Shown here: in pieces, positions 1 to 6,441 of the stretch
Numbering within the stretch: the first letter of the stretch is position 1
How the letters are laid out: every line of letters starts with the position of its first letter
Assembly: GCA_025935735.1 (NCBI GenBank)
Contig: JAICUS010000087.1
Coordinates: 1 to 14,513 of the forward strand
DNA: 14,513 bases
Direction of reading: 5' to 3'
Source: Solirubrobacteraceae bacterium
GTDB taxonomy: Bacteria > Actinomycetota > Thermoleophilia > Solirubrobacterales > Solirubrobacteraceae
Notes under the pieces: model-generated
Database searches by the model: none
Told to the model about the DNA's origin: nothing
Seen by the model: the letters and a program-made list of their open reading frames with translations, nothing else
Position numbers and translations under genes: made by a program

Positions 1-2
1 CC

Positions 3-1175
3 GCGCACGAGGCGGCGGTCGTGTTCGACGGCTGCCACGAGGTCGAGGTCCGCCACCTGCGCGCCGAGGGCGGCCTCGCCGCCGCGCCGGGCGACCCGGG
101 GCTCGACGGCGCGCTCACGTTCCTGGCCTGCCGCGACGTCGCCGTCAGCGACTGCGTGCTCAGCTGCCCGGACTCGGCGGGCCGTGCGCAGACCTGCGTG
201 AGCGTCCGGACCGGCGCCGGCGGGACCCCGGACCGCATCCGCATCGAGCGCAACCGGGTGGAGGTCGGCGCGGGCCAGACCGGCGTCCTGGTCGCCGACG
301 CGGGGACGGCGGTCGTGGCGGGCAACCACGTGCTGCTCGCGCCCGGCGCGGCCGGCCTGGGCGGCTTCAACCCGGCGCTGGGCGCCGACCTGCACGCCCG
401 CCTGTCGGCGGCGCTGCGCAGCAAGGGCGGCGCGGGCGTCAAGCGCATCGCCGTCCCGGCCACCGGCGACAAGCTGTTCGTGGCCGACGAGCGGCTCGCG
501 CCGCTGGCCGCCGACTTCGCCAAGACGGTCAGGAAGAGCTCGACCGCGCGCGGCGGCGCCCAGGGCGCCCTACTGCGGTTCGGCCGCGCCCTGGGCGGCG
601 GGCAGGGGCTCGACGCGCTCTCGCCGGCGTCGTCCGGTCTGCTGGCGGCGCTGGCCGGCCAGCTGCGCGCCGCCGGGCAGGGCATCGTGGTCGGCGGCTC
701 CGGGTCCACGACCATCCGGATCCTCGACAACCTGGTCGAGGGCGCCATCCAGGGCATCCACCTCGGCGTCTCCGCGGCCGGGGGCGGCGTCCGCGCGATC
801 GACGTGGCGGTGATCGCGCGCAACGTCGTCCGGGCGGTCGTCCCCGCCACCTATGACCGCGACCGGCACGGCATCTTCGCCGGCAACGTGCGCAGCCTGG
901 AGATCGAGGGCAACGCGCTCACGCTGCGCCGGATCGCGGCGGACGGCGTCCCGGCGCCCACCGCGGTGGAGGGCGTGCGCGTGCACGGCCTGCTCGGCCC
1001 GTACCTGTCGATCCGCCGGACGAGCCTGTCCGGGTTCACCACCGGCGTGAGGGTGGTGCCTCTGGCGCCGGTGCCCACCCCCCGCGTGTGGCTGGTGGCC
1101 GAGACCGTCGCGCAGGGCGCGGCCGCGGCGCTCGACGCGCCCGCGACGGTGGACCGGGAGCGCAACGTGCCGTGA
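3..1175 (+). CDS. Right-handed parallel beta-helix repeat protein, 5' end outside window
   Basis: The reading frame is open to the left edge, so the true start is upstream and only the last ~391 residues are seen. The sequence has spaced hydrophobic-Asn rungs typical of pectate-lyase-like beta-helices: RIRIERNRVEV, TAVVAGNHVLL, TIRILDNLVEG, VAVIARNVV and LEIEGNALTL, each followed by a short glycine-rich turn. A less regular Ala/Gly-rich insertion (about 400-680 nt) separates two groups of rungs. Such proteins often bind or cleave polysaccharide, or form tail-spike/needle-like structures. No catalytic residues can be assigned here, so enzyme activity is not claimed. Its stop codon overlaps the start of the DUF4157 gene by 4 nt (GTGA), so the two are probably co-translated and functionally linked. 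No signal peptide can be judged because the N terminus is missing. Confident on fold, unsure of function. Confidence 0.75.
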   Translation, partial: AHEAAVVFDGCHEVEVRHLRAEGGLAAAPGDPGLDGALTFLACRDVAVSDCVLSCPDSAGRAQTCVSVRTGAGGTPDRIRIERNRVEVGAGQTGVLVADAGTAVVAGNHVLLAPGAAGLGGFNPALGADLHARLSAALRSKGGAGVKRIAVPATGDKLFVADERLAPLAADFAKTVRKSSTARGGAQGALLRFGRALGGGQGLDALSPASSGLLAALAGQLRAAGQGIVVGGSGSTTIRILDNLVEGAIQGIHLGVSAAGGGVRAIDVAVIARNVVRAVVPATYDRDRHGIFAGNVRSLEIEGNALTLRRIAADGVPAPTAVEGVRVHGLLGPYLSIRRTSLSGFTTGVRVVPLAPVPTPRVWLVAETVAQGAAAALDAPATVDRERNVP

Positions 1176-3835
1176 AGGCCCACGCGCCGCTGGCCGAGCC
1201 GGCGAAGGCGCCGGCCCGCGCGCCGGTCGCCCGGGGCGCGCGCCGGCCGCTGCGCTTCAAGCTGGCCGTCGGCCCCGTCAACGACCCCCTGGAGCACGAG
1301 GCCGACCGGGTCGCCCGGCGCGTCCTGCGCCGCTCGCCCGGCGCGGGCCCGGCGCGCTGCGCCTGCGGCGGGACGCCCGGTCCCGACGGGCTGTGCGCCG
1401 CCTGCCGGGCGAGGCTGGCGCGGGCGGCGGCCGGGCCCGCGCCGGCGTCCGCGCCGCCGAGCGTCGACGCCGCGCTGGCCCGGCCGGGCGCGGCGCTGGA
1501 CGGTCCCACGCGGGCGTTCTTCGAGCCGCGCCTGGGCGTCGACCTCGGCGGCGTGCGCGTGCACGACGACCCGGTCGCCCACGCGTCGGCCGCCGACGTC
1601 GCCGCGCACGCCTACACCGTCGGGCGCGATGTCGTGTTCGCCGCCGGCCGCTACCGGCCGGCGAGCCAGAGCGGCCGCGAGCTGCTCGCGCACGAGCTCG
1701 CCCACGTGGCCCAGCAGGGGGACGGGGTCCTGCGGCGCCGGCCGGCCGGTCGGGGCGAGGGCCTGACCCTCGTCGAGCCGATGGATCAGGCCGAGGCGCT
1801 GCTGGTCATAGCCGACGACCTGGGGCGCGCCCCGGACACGAGCCGGGCGGCGCTCATTTCGCTCGAGGCGACGCTGCGGATGCCGTTGAGCACCGAGAAC
1901 GCCGCCCTGCGGGTGCGGCGGCTGAGCGCCGCGGTCTCGCTGCTCGACGCGGCGGACGCCGCGCTGGTGATCGCCGCCCTGACGCGCCCCGCCAACGCCC
2001 GCCAGAAGGAGCTGCGCGGGCTGTTCATGCGGCTGGACCACCGCACCCGCGAACCGCTGCTGGCCATGCTGGACGACCGCGCGCAACGAACCGCCGAAGC
2101 CCCGGCGAAGGCCGAGCCCGTGGCGCCGAAGACCGAACCCAGGCGCTGGGCCAAAGTGGACGAGGGCGTCTTCGCCTACATCGCTCCCGCGGGCGCCACG
2201 ATCGACGCGGTCGCCAACCACATCTCCGGCTACGCAGAGCTGGCGAAGATCCTTTCCGAGCTCAACGGCGTCGAGCGCAAGAAGCCCCTGCCGAAGGCGA
2301 CGCCGATCATCGTCCCCGCCGAGTACATCAGCCGGCCGGAGGCCCTGGCCGAGGTGCCCGAAGAGCTGCGGGCCGAGATCGCCGATACCCAGCGCGCGCG
2401 GGGCGACGCGGCCGCGTTCCAGCGCTTCGTCAAGGTCAAGAGCGGGCATCCGGCCGGCCCTGGCGCGGTGGGCCTGGCTCCGGTGACGCTGGCGCCGGTG
2501 ATCCGTCCCGGGCTGTGGGACGCCCTGAAGTACGGCGCCGGGTTCGTGTGGGGCCTCATCGCGGGCGCCCGGGACGCCGTGGAGGACCTGTTCGCCGGTG
2601 CCTGGGCGATGATCAAGGCCGTCGGCACGACGATCTACAACCTGCTCACCGCAAACCTGGGCGCGATCGTCAGGACCGTGAAGGGCTGGATCGCCCAGCT
2701 GGAGCTCCTCTGGGCCAGACGCGCAGAGATCGCCGCGGACTTCATGGGGAAGTGGAACGCCAAGGACCCCTGGGACCGCGGGCGCTTCCGGGGCGGGGTG
2801 ATCGGCTGGGTCATCATGACCGTGCTGATCGTCATCGTGACCTGGGGCGAGGGCGCGGTCGCGAAGATCTCGGGCAAGTGGGCGAACGTGGTCAAGGTGC
2901 TCAACATCGCCCAGAAGGCCGGAGACCTCGCCACCTATACCAGCGCCTTTGCGAAGATCGCCGACAAGACCGTCCAACTCGCGATCGATGCGCTGAAGGC
3001 TTCGAGATTCGCCAAGGTGGTGGAGGTCGGCGCCATCGTCGCCAAGCCCATCGAATGGACGGCGAGGGGGCTGCGCGCGGTGTGGGCCCTCCCCGGGCGG
3101 ATGGCGGAAGGGCTCACCGACAAGATCGCCGAAGGGCTGCGCGTGCTCGAGCCGTATACGGAGAAGATCAAGAACCTGTCGGCTCGCGCCAAGCGCTGGC
3201 TGTTCGGCTGCCATTCGCCCTGCGATTGGAATCCGGAGTTCGCCCTGCGGGAGTTGGAGCGGGGCGGCGACATCGAGGCCCGCGCTCTGCACGAGCTCGG
3301 CGAGGAGGATTGGGAGCTCTCGGAGCTGGAGAACGTCGGCGAGACGCCGGTGAAGGCCGAGCCGCGCGCCCGCGGCTATGCGATCGAGGACCGGCAGATG
3401 CGCATCGTCGAACGCGAGGGCTACGAGCGCCTGCCGGACTGGTTCAAGACCCACGACGCCTACCGTGGCGGGACCGTCCGCAGGAGGATGGAGAACGGCC
3501 GCAGGATACGGGTGATCACCCAGCCGGACACCCTCTCGATCAAGAGCACGTGGATCACCGATCCCACGCGGCTGACCGAGACGGTCGAGAACTATTTCGC
3601 GACGTTGCGGGGGCGCTTCGGCCACACGAGGGGCGGGGTGCGGATCGTCGGCGCCCGCACCCGCACGCTCGACCTGATCTTCGACGAGGGCACTCGCCTG
3701 ACGCCCGACACCCTGCGGGCGCTCGAGCAGCTCAAGCAGTCGGCCGGGAGCATCCGTTTCCGCTGGTACGTCATGCAATCCGATCGGATCGTCCCGAGCG
3801 GGCAGTATCTGCGGGCGCTGCGGCTCGGGCCCTGA
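1172..3835 (+). CDS. DUF4157 (HELAH) protein with LysM-like segment and toxin-like C-terminal domain
   Basis: The GTG start at 1172 overlaps the previous stop (GTGA) and has GGGAG 11 nt upstream, giving 887 residues. In order: a DUF4157-type N-terminal motif VGPVNDPLEHEADRVA (residues ~33-48); a Cys cluster CxC-x9-CxxC (63, 65, 75, 78); the DUF4157 core (~102-182) ending in zinc-protease-like HELAH (174-178); a helical stretch; a LysM-like segment (~333-385); a strongly hydrophobic helix (~543-559) among amphipathic helices; and a C-terminal module (~730-887). That module has HDAY (761-764) then SIKS (789-792), an arrangement reminiscent of PD-(D/E)XK nuclease toxins. DUF4157 proteins are often cargo or partners of extracellular contractile injection systems and polymorphic toxins. 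An effector role is inferred. The nuclease assignment is tentative, and catalytic activity of HELAH in this family is not established. The 3' half has visibly lower GC than the 5' half. Confidence 0.8.
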   Translation: MKAHAPLAEPAKAPARAPVARGARRPLRFKLAVGPVNDPLEHEADRVARRVLRRSPGAGPARCACGGTPGPDGLCAACRARLARAAAGPAPASAPPSVDAALARPGAALDGPTRAFFEPRLGVDLGGVRVHDDPVAHASAADVAAHAYTVGRDVVFAAGRYRPASQSGRELLAHELAHVAQQGDGVLRRRPAGRGEGLTLVEPMDQAEALLVIADDLGRAPDTSRAALISLEATLRMPLSTENAALRVRRLSAAVSLLDAADAALVIAALTRPANARQKELRGLFMRLDHRTREPLLAMLDDRAQRTAEAPAKAEPVAPKTEPRRWAKVDEGVFAYIAPAGATIDAVANHISGYAELAKILSELNGVERKKPLPKATPIIVPAEYISRPEALAEVPEELRAEIADTQRARGDAAAFQRFVKVKSGHPAGPGAVGLAPVTLAPVIRPGLWDALKYGAGFVWGLIAGARDAVEDLFAGAWAMIKAVGTTIYNLLTANLGAIVRTVKGWIAQLELLWARRAEIAADFMGKWNAKDPWDRGRFRGGVIGWVIMTVLIVIVTWGEGAVAKISGKWANVVKVLNIAQKAGDLATYTSAFAKIADKTVQLAIDALKASRFAKVVEVGAIVAKPIEWTARGLRAVWALPGRMAEGLTDKIAEGLRVLEPYTEKIKNLSARAKRWLFGCHSPCDWNPEFALRELERGGDIEARALHELGEEDWELSELENVGETPVKAEPRARGYAIEDRQMRIVEREGYERLPDWFKTHDAYRGGTVRRRMENGRRIRVITQPDTLSIKSTWITDPTRLTETVENYFATLRGRFGHTRGGVRIVGARTRTLDLIFDEGTRLTPDTLRALEQLKQSAGSIRFRWYVMQSDRIVPSGQYLRALRLGP

Positions 3836-4053
3836 TCCGGGAGATGAGAATGTCTCACACCGGGAGTCGAACCCTTCGAGCAACACGCAAGTCAGACAGG
3901 CTCACGCAGAAGACTGATGCCCTCAACGGGAAACTGCCGCTCTCACGCACTTGATCACGCTCGGCGCAACCACACGCTGATGAAAGACCTGCCCAGCTAA
4001 CCGCCTCCGGCGGCCGGTGTCAACCCGGCCCCGGCTATACTGCGCCGCCGGTC
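3836..4053. other. Lower-GC intergenic gap between effector-like gene and rpmI
   Basis: About 218 nt with no convincing gene on either strand. The first 60 nt after the stop line (3841-3900) contain 33 G/C, well below neighbouring coding DNA. Two small inverted repeats are visible: TGAGA-atg-TCTCA (3845-3857) and CCGCC-tcc-GGCGG (4001-4013). Neither has a T-tract, so neither is called a terminator. infC, which usually precedes rpmI, is not present here. Confidence 0.6.
4036..4041 (+). promoter_or_regulatory. Putative -10 box (TATACT) for rpmI-rplT
   Basis: TATACT differs from the TATAAT consensus at one base and fits the actinobacterial TANNNT pattern. It ends 12 nt before the rpmI ATG, so transcription would begin roughly 5-6 nt before the start codon and leave almost no leader. 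There is no good -35 at 16-18 nt (GTGTCA at 4017-4022 is too close) and no Shine-Dalgarno sequence before the ATG, which agrees with near-leaderless expression. Confidence 0.45.
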
Positions 4054-4257
4054 ATGCCGAAGATGAAGTCCCATTCCGGCGCGAAGAAGCGCTTCAAGAA
4101 GACCGGGAGCGGCAAGCTCCAGGGCCGCCACGCGTACTCGAGCCACATCCTCGAGAAGAAGTCGCCGAAGCGCAAGCGCAAGATGGGGCTCGACCGGACG
4201 ATCTCGAAGGCCGATCGCCAGACGGTCACCAAGCTGCTGGGAGGCAACGGGCGATGA
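4054..4257 (+). CDS. rpmI: 50S ribosomal protein L35
   Basis: This 67-residue, very basic protein starts with the family-typical [21 protein letters not shown] and contains the conserved [13 protein letters not shown] stretch, so the ATG at 4054 is secure. Length matches bacterial L35 (~64-67). It binds 23S rRNA in the large ribosomal subunit. There is no recognisable ribosome binding site; a -10-like box sits 12 nt upstream, suggesting a nearly leaderless message. The stop overlaps the rplT start (ATGA). The usual upstream partner infC (initiation factor 3) is absent; instead a gap and an effector-like gene precede it. Confidence 0.97.
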   Translation: MPKMKSHSGAKKRFKKTGSGKLQGRHAYSSHILEKKSPKRKRKMGLDRTISKADRQTVTKLLGGNGR

Positions 4258-4613
4258 CCCGCGTCAAGCGCTCCGTGCACGCCCGCAAGAAGCGCCGCGA
4301 GGTGCTGGAGCGGGCCAAGGGCTTCCGCGGGGAGGCGCACTCCTCCTACAAGCGCGCCAAGGAAGCCGTCATGAAGGCGGACGCCTACGCGTATCGCGAC
4401 CGGCGCAACCGCAAGCGCGACTTCCGGCGCCTGTGGATCACCCGCATCAACGCGGCCGCGCGCGCGGAGGGCATGACCTACGCGACGTTCATCCACGGCC
4501 TGCAGCTGGCGGGCGTCGAGCTGGACCGCAAGGTGCTGGCCGACATCGCCGTGCGCGACCCTGAGACGTTCCGCCGATTTGCCGAGCGCGCCCGAGAGGC
4601 CGCGGCGGCCTAG
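4254..4613 (+). CDS. rplT: 50S ribosomal protein L20
   Basis: 119 residues, the usual L20 length. The start is the ATG at 4254, overlapping the rpmI stop by 4 nt and preceded by GGGAGG at 4239-4244 with 9-nt spacing; the frame stays open further upstream but that part is not L20-like. Family signatures are clear: [15 protein letters not shown] at the N terminus, the [20 protein letters not shown] block, INAAAR, and [15 protein letters not shown] near the C terminus. L20 binds 23S rRNA early in 50S assembly and, in other bacteria, autoregulates its operon through an upstream leader; no room for such a leader is apparent if the TATACT promoter is used. A strong terminator follows 28 nt after the stop. 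Confidence 0.97.
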   Translation: MTRVKRSVHARKKRREVLERAKGFRGEAHSSYKRAKEAVMKADAYAYRDRRNRKRDFRRLWITRINAAARAEGMTYATFIHGLQLAGVELDRKVLADIAVRDPETFRRFAERAREAAAA

Positions 4614-4641
4614 GCAACCCCACAGACCGCCGAAGCGCATC

Positions 4642-4677
4642 GGGCGCCCCTCCGGACCGGAGCGGCGCCCTTTTTTT
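4642..4677 (+). terminator. Rho-independent terminator after rplT, abutting next gene
   Basis: GGGCGCC (4642-4648) pairs with GGCGCCC (4664-4670). Inside, CTCCG (4650-4654) pairs with CGGAG (4658-4662) around a 3-nt loop, with one C-C mismatch between the helices. Seven T residues (4671-4677) follow directly. This is a textbook intrinsic terminator. It ends only 7 nt before the ATG of the downstream methyltransferase, so it may also act as an attenuator for the pheST-arg unit. Confidence 0.9.
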
Positions 4678-4684
4678 CGTCTCC

Positions 4685-5389
4685 ATGACCCAGATCACCA
4701 GCCCCCACAACGAAGCCATCAAGGAGGTCCGCAAGCTCGCCGGCCGGCGCTGGCGCGACAAGCTGGGCGAGTTCGTGGCCGAGGGCGAGGACCTGGTGGA
4801 GGCCGCGGGCGCCGCCGGCTGGGCGCCGTCCGCGCTCTACGTGGCCGCCGGCAGCGGGCTGAACGGCGTCGAAGTCGCGCCGCACGTGCTGGCCACCGTC
4901 TCCCAGCTGGGCTCCTCGACGCGGGCGCTCGGCGTCTACGCGCAGCGCTGGGCCGCTCCTACGGGGCCGCGCTGCGTCGCGCTGTGGGGCGTCGGGGACC
5001 CGGGCAACGTCGGCACCGTGCTGCGCTCCGCGCTGGCCTTCGGCGCGGACTCGGTCGCGCTCGGTCCCGGCAGCGCCGACCCCTACTCGCCGAAGGCCGT
5101 CCGCGCCTCGATGGGCGCGATCTTCAGCGTCCCCGTGGCCCGGGTCAGGAACCCCGCCGAGCTGCCGGGCCCCCGCATCGCGCTCGCGGCCCGGGAAGGC
5201 GTGCCGCTGCACGAGCTGACCGGGCCCGGCACCCTGGTTGTCGGCGCCGAGCGCGAGGGGCTGCCGCCCCGCGTGGTCGCCGCCTGCGACGTCGTCGCTC
5301 ACATCCCGATCGCCCACGCCGACTCGCTCAACGCCGCCATGGCGGCCACGGTCGCCCTCTACGAGGTAACTAGGATCACGCGCCGATGA
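4685..5389 (+). CDS. SpoU/TrmH-family (SPOUT) RNA 2'-O-ribose methyltransferase
   Basis: 234 residues. The N-terminal substrate-binding part begins with ITSPHNEAIKEVRKL and has FVAEGEDLVEAA, as in TsnR/RlmB-like enzymes. The SPOUT domain carries all three motifs: GDPGNVGTVLR with N108 and R114 (motif 1), VVGAEREGLP with E189 (motif 2) and IPIAHADSLNAAMA with S214-L215-N216 (motif 3), which form the knotted SAM site. It should 2'-O-methylate a ribose in rRNA or tRNA; the exact target cannot be read from sequence. The ATG at 4685 has no Shine-Dalgarno and follows a terminator T-tract by 7 nt, so its expression may rely on read-through or a promoter I cannot see. It overlaps pheS by 4 nt (ATGA). 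In actinobacteria a gene of this family commonly lies between rplT and pheS. Confidence 0.93.
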   Translation: MTQITSPHNEAIKEVRKLAGRRWRDKLGEFVAEGEDLVEAAGAAGWAPSALYVAAGSGLNGVEVAPHVLATVSQLGSSTRALGVYAQRWAAPTGPRCVALWGVGDPGNVGTVLRSALAFGADSVALGPGSADPYSPKAVRASMGAIFSVPVARVRNPAELPGPRIALAAREGVPLHELTGPGTLVVGAEREGLPPRVVAACDVVAHIPIAHADSLNAAMAATVALYEVTRITRR

Positions 5390-6441
5390 GCACCGCCGAC
5401 CGGATCTCCGCGCTGCGCGCCGAGGGGGAGGCGGCCGTCGCGGCCGCCCCGTCCACCGCCGAGCTGGAAGAGGTCCGCGTGCGGTTCCTCGGCCGCAAGG
5501 CAGAGCTGCCGAACCTGCTGCGCGACGTGGGCAAGCTGCCGCCGGAGGAGCGCGGCGCGGTCGGCCGCGGCGCCAACGAGGCGCGCAGGGCGCTCGAGGC
5601 CGCGGTGGAGGCCCGCCGGGAGCAGCTCGACGCGCTCGAGCTCGAGCAGCGGCTGGCCGCCGACGTGGTCGACGTCACGCTGCCCGGCACGCCGCTGCCG
5701 AGCGCCGGCCACCTGCACGTGCTCACCGCGACCCGGCGGGAGATCGAGGACGTGTTCATCGGCCTCGGCTTCAGCGTCGTCGAGGGCCCGGAGATCGACC
5801 TCACCTACTACAACTTCGACGCGCTCAACCACGACGCCGACCACCCGGCGCGCTCGGAGGCCGACACGTTCTACGTCGCCGACGACGTGGTGCTGCGCAC
5901 CCAGACCTCGCCGATGCAAGTGCGGGCGATGGAGCAGCACGGGCCGCCGCTCTACATCATCGTCCCCGGCCGCACCTACCGGCCCGACAACGACGCCACG
6001 CACACGCCGCAGTTCCACCAGGTGGAGGGCCTCGCGGTGGACACGGACCTCACGCTCGGCGACCTGCAGGGCACGCTGCTGGCCTTCGCCCGGGCGCTGT
6101 TCGGCGACGAGCGCGAGGTGCGCCTGCGGCCGCACTTCTTCCCGTTCACCGAGCCGAGCGTCGAGCTCGACGTGAGCTGCTTCAACTGCCGCCAGGGCTT
6201 CCTCAGGGACGGCTCGCGCTGCCCGCTGTGCAAGGGCTCGGCCTGGATCGAGATCCTCGGCGCCGGCATGGTCGACCCCAACCTCTACGGCTACGTGCGC
6301 GAGTCCGGCTACGACCCCGAGCTCCACCAGGGCTTCGCCTGGGGCATGGGCATCGAGCGGATCGCCTTCCTCAAGCACCGCGTGCCCGACCTGCGGATGT
6401 TCTTCGAGAACGACCTGCGGCTGCTGGAGCAATTCGGCTGA
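5386..6441 (+). CDS. pheS: Phenylalanine--tRNA ligase alpha subunit
   Basis: 351 residues, normal for bacterial PheS. It charges tRNA-Phe with phenylalanine as part of a cytoplasmic alpha2beta2 enzyme with PheT. An N-terminal helical coiled-coil (~1-90, including VRFLGRKAELPNLL) would contact tRNA. Class II motif 2 is RTYRPDNDATHTPQFHQVEG (196-215) and motif 3 is GFAWGMGIERIAFL (316-329). A four-Cys metal-binding-like loop lies at C265, C268, C279, C282, with a 10-residue spacer longer than the usual form, followed by the conserved WIEILGAGMVDPN segment. The start ATG overlaps the methyltransferase stop (ATGA), with AGGA 10 nt upstream. Its TGA shares one base with the pheT ATG. Confidence 0.97.
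   Translation: MSTADRISALRAEGEAAVAAAPSTAELEEVRVRFLGRKAELPNLLRDVGKLPPEERGAVGRGANEARRALEAAVEARREQLDALELEQRLAADVVDVTLPGTPLPSAGHLHVLTATRREIEDVFIGLGFSVVEGPEIDLTYYNFDALNHDADHPARSEADTFYVADDVVLRTQTSPMQVRAMEQHGPPLYIIVPGRTYRPDNDATHTPQFHQVEGLAVDTDLTLGDLQGTLLAFARALFGDEREVRLRPHFFPFTEPSVELDVSCFNCRQGFLRDGSRCPLCKGSAWIEILGAGMVDPNLYGYVRESGYDPELHQGFAWGMGIERIAFLKHRVPDLRMFFENDLRLLEQFG

Noticed and set aside
3862..3874. GGGAGTCGAACCC, which on the minus strand reads as a tRNA T-arm (GGGTTCGACTCCC)
   Set aside because: Only three stem pairs form, no matching acceptor strand, anticodon arm or CCA end could be found within tRNA or tmRNA distance. At most a degenerate tRNA trace; tRNAscan-SE or Infernal would settle it.
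851..3886. A 1011-codon open frame on the minus strand
   Set aside because: It lies opposite the beta-helix and DUF4157 genes, has Arg/Gly/Pro/His-biased composition typical of antisense frames in high-GC DNA, and shows no domain.
4017..4253. Extended rplT frame overlapping rpmI
   Set aside because: The upstream part is out-of-frame rpmI sequence; L20 similarity begins at the ATG at 4254.
4614..4641. A Phe-rich leader peptide or T-box before the pheST unit
   Set aside because: The 28 nt between rplT and the hairpin contain no start codon with Phe codons and no T-box motif.
5359..6432. Long minus-strand open frame opposite pheS
   Set aside because: It is an antisense shadow of a gene with every PheS motif; its composition is Val/Glu/Arg/Ala-rich without motifs.
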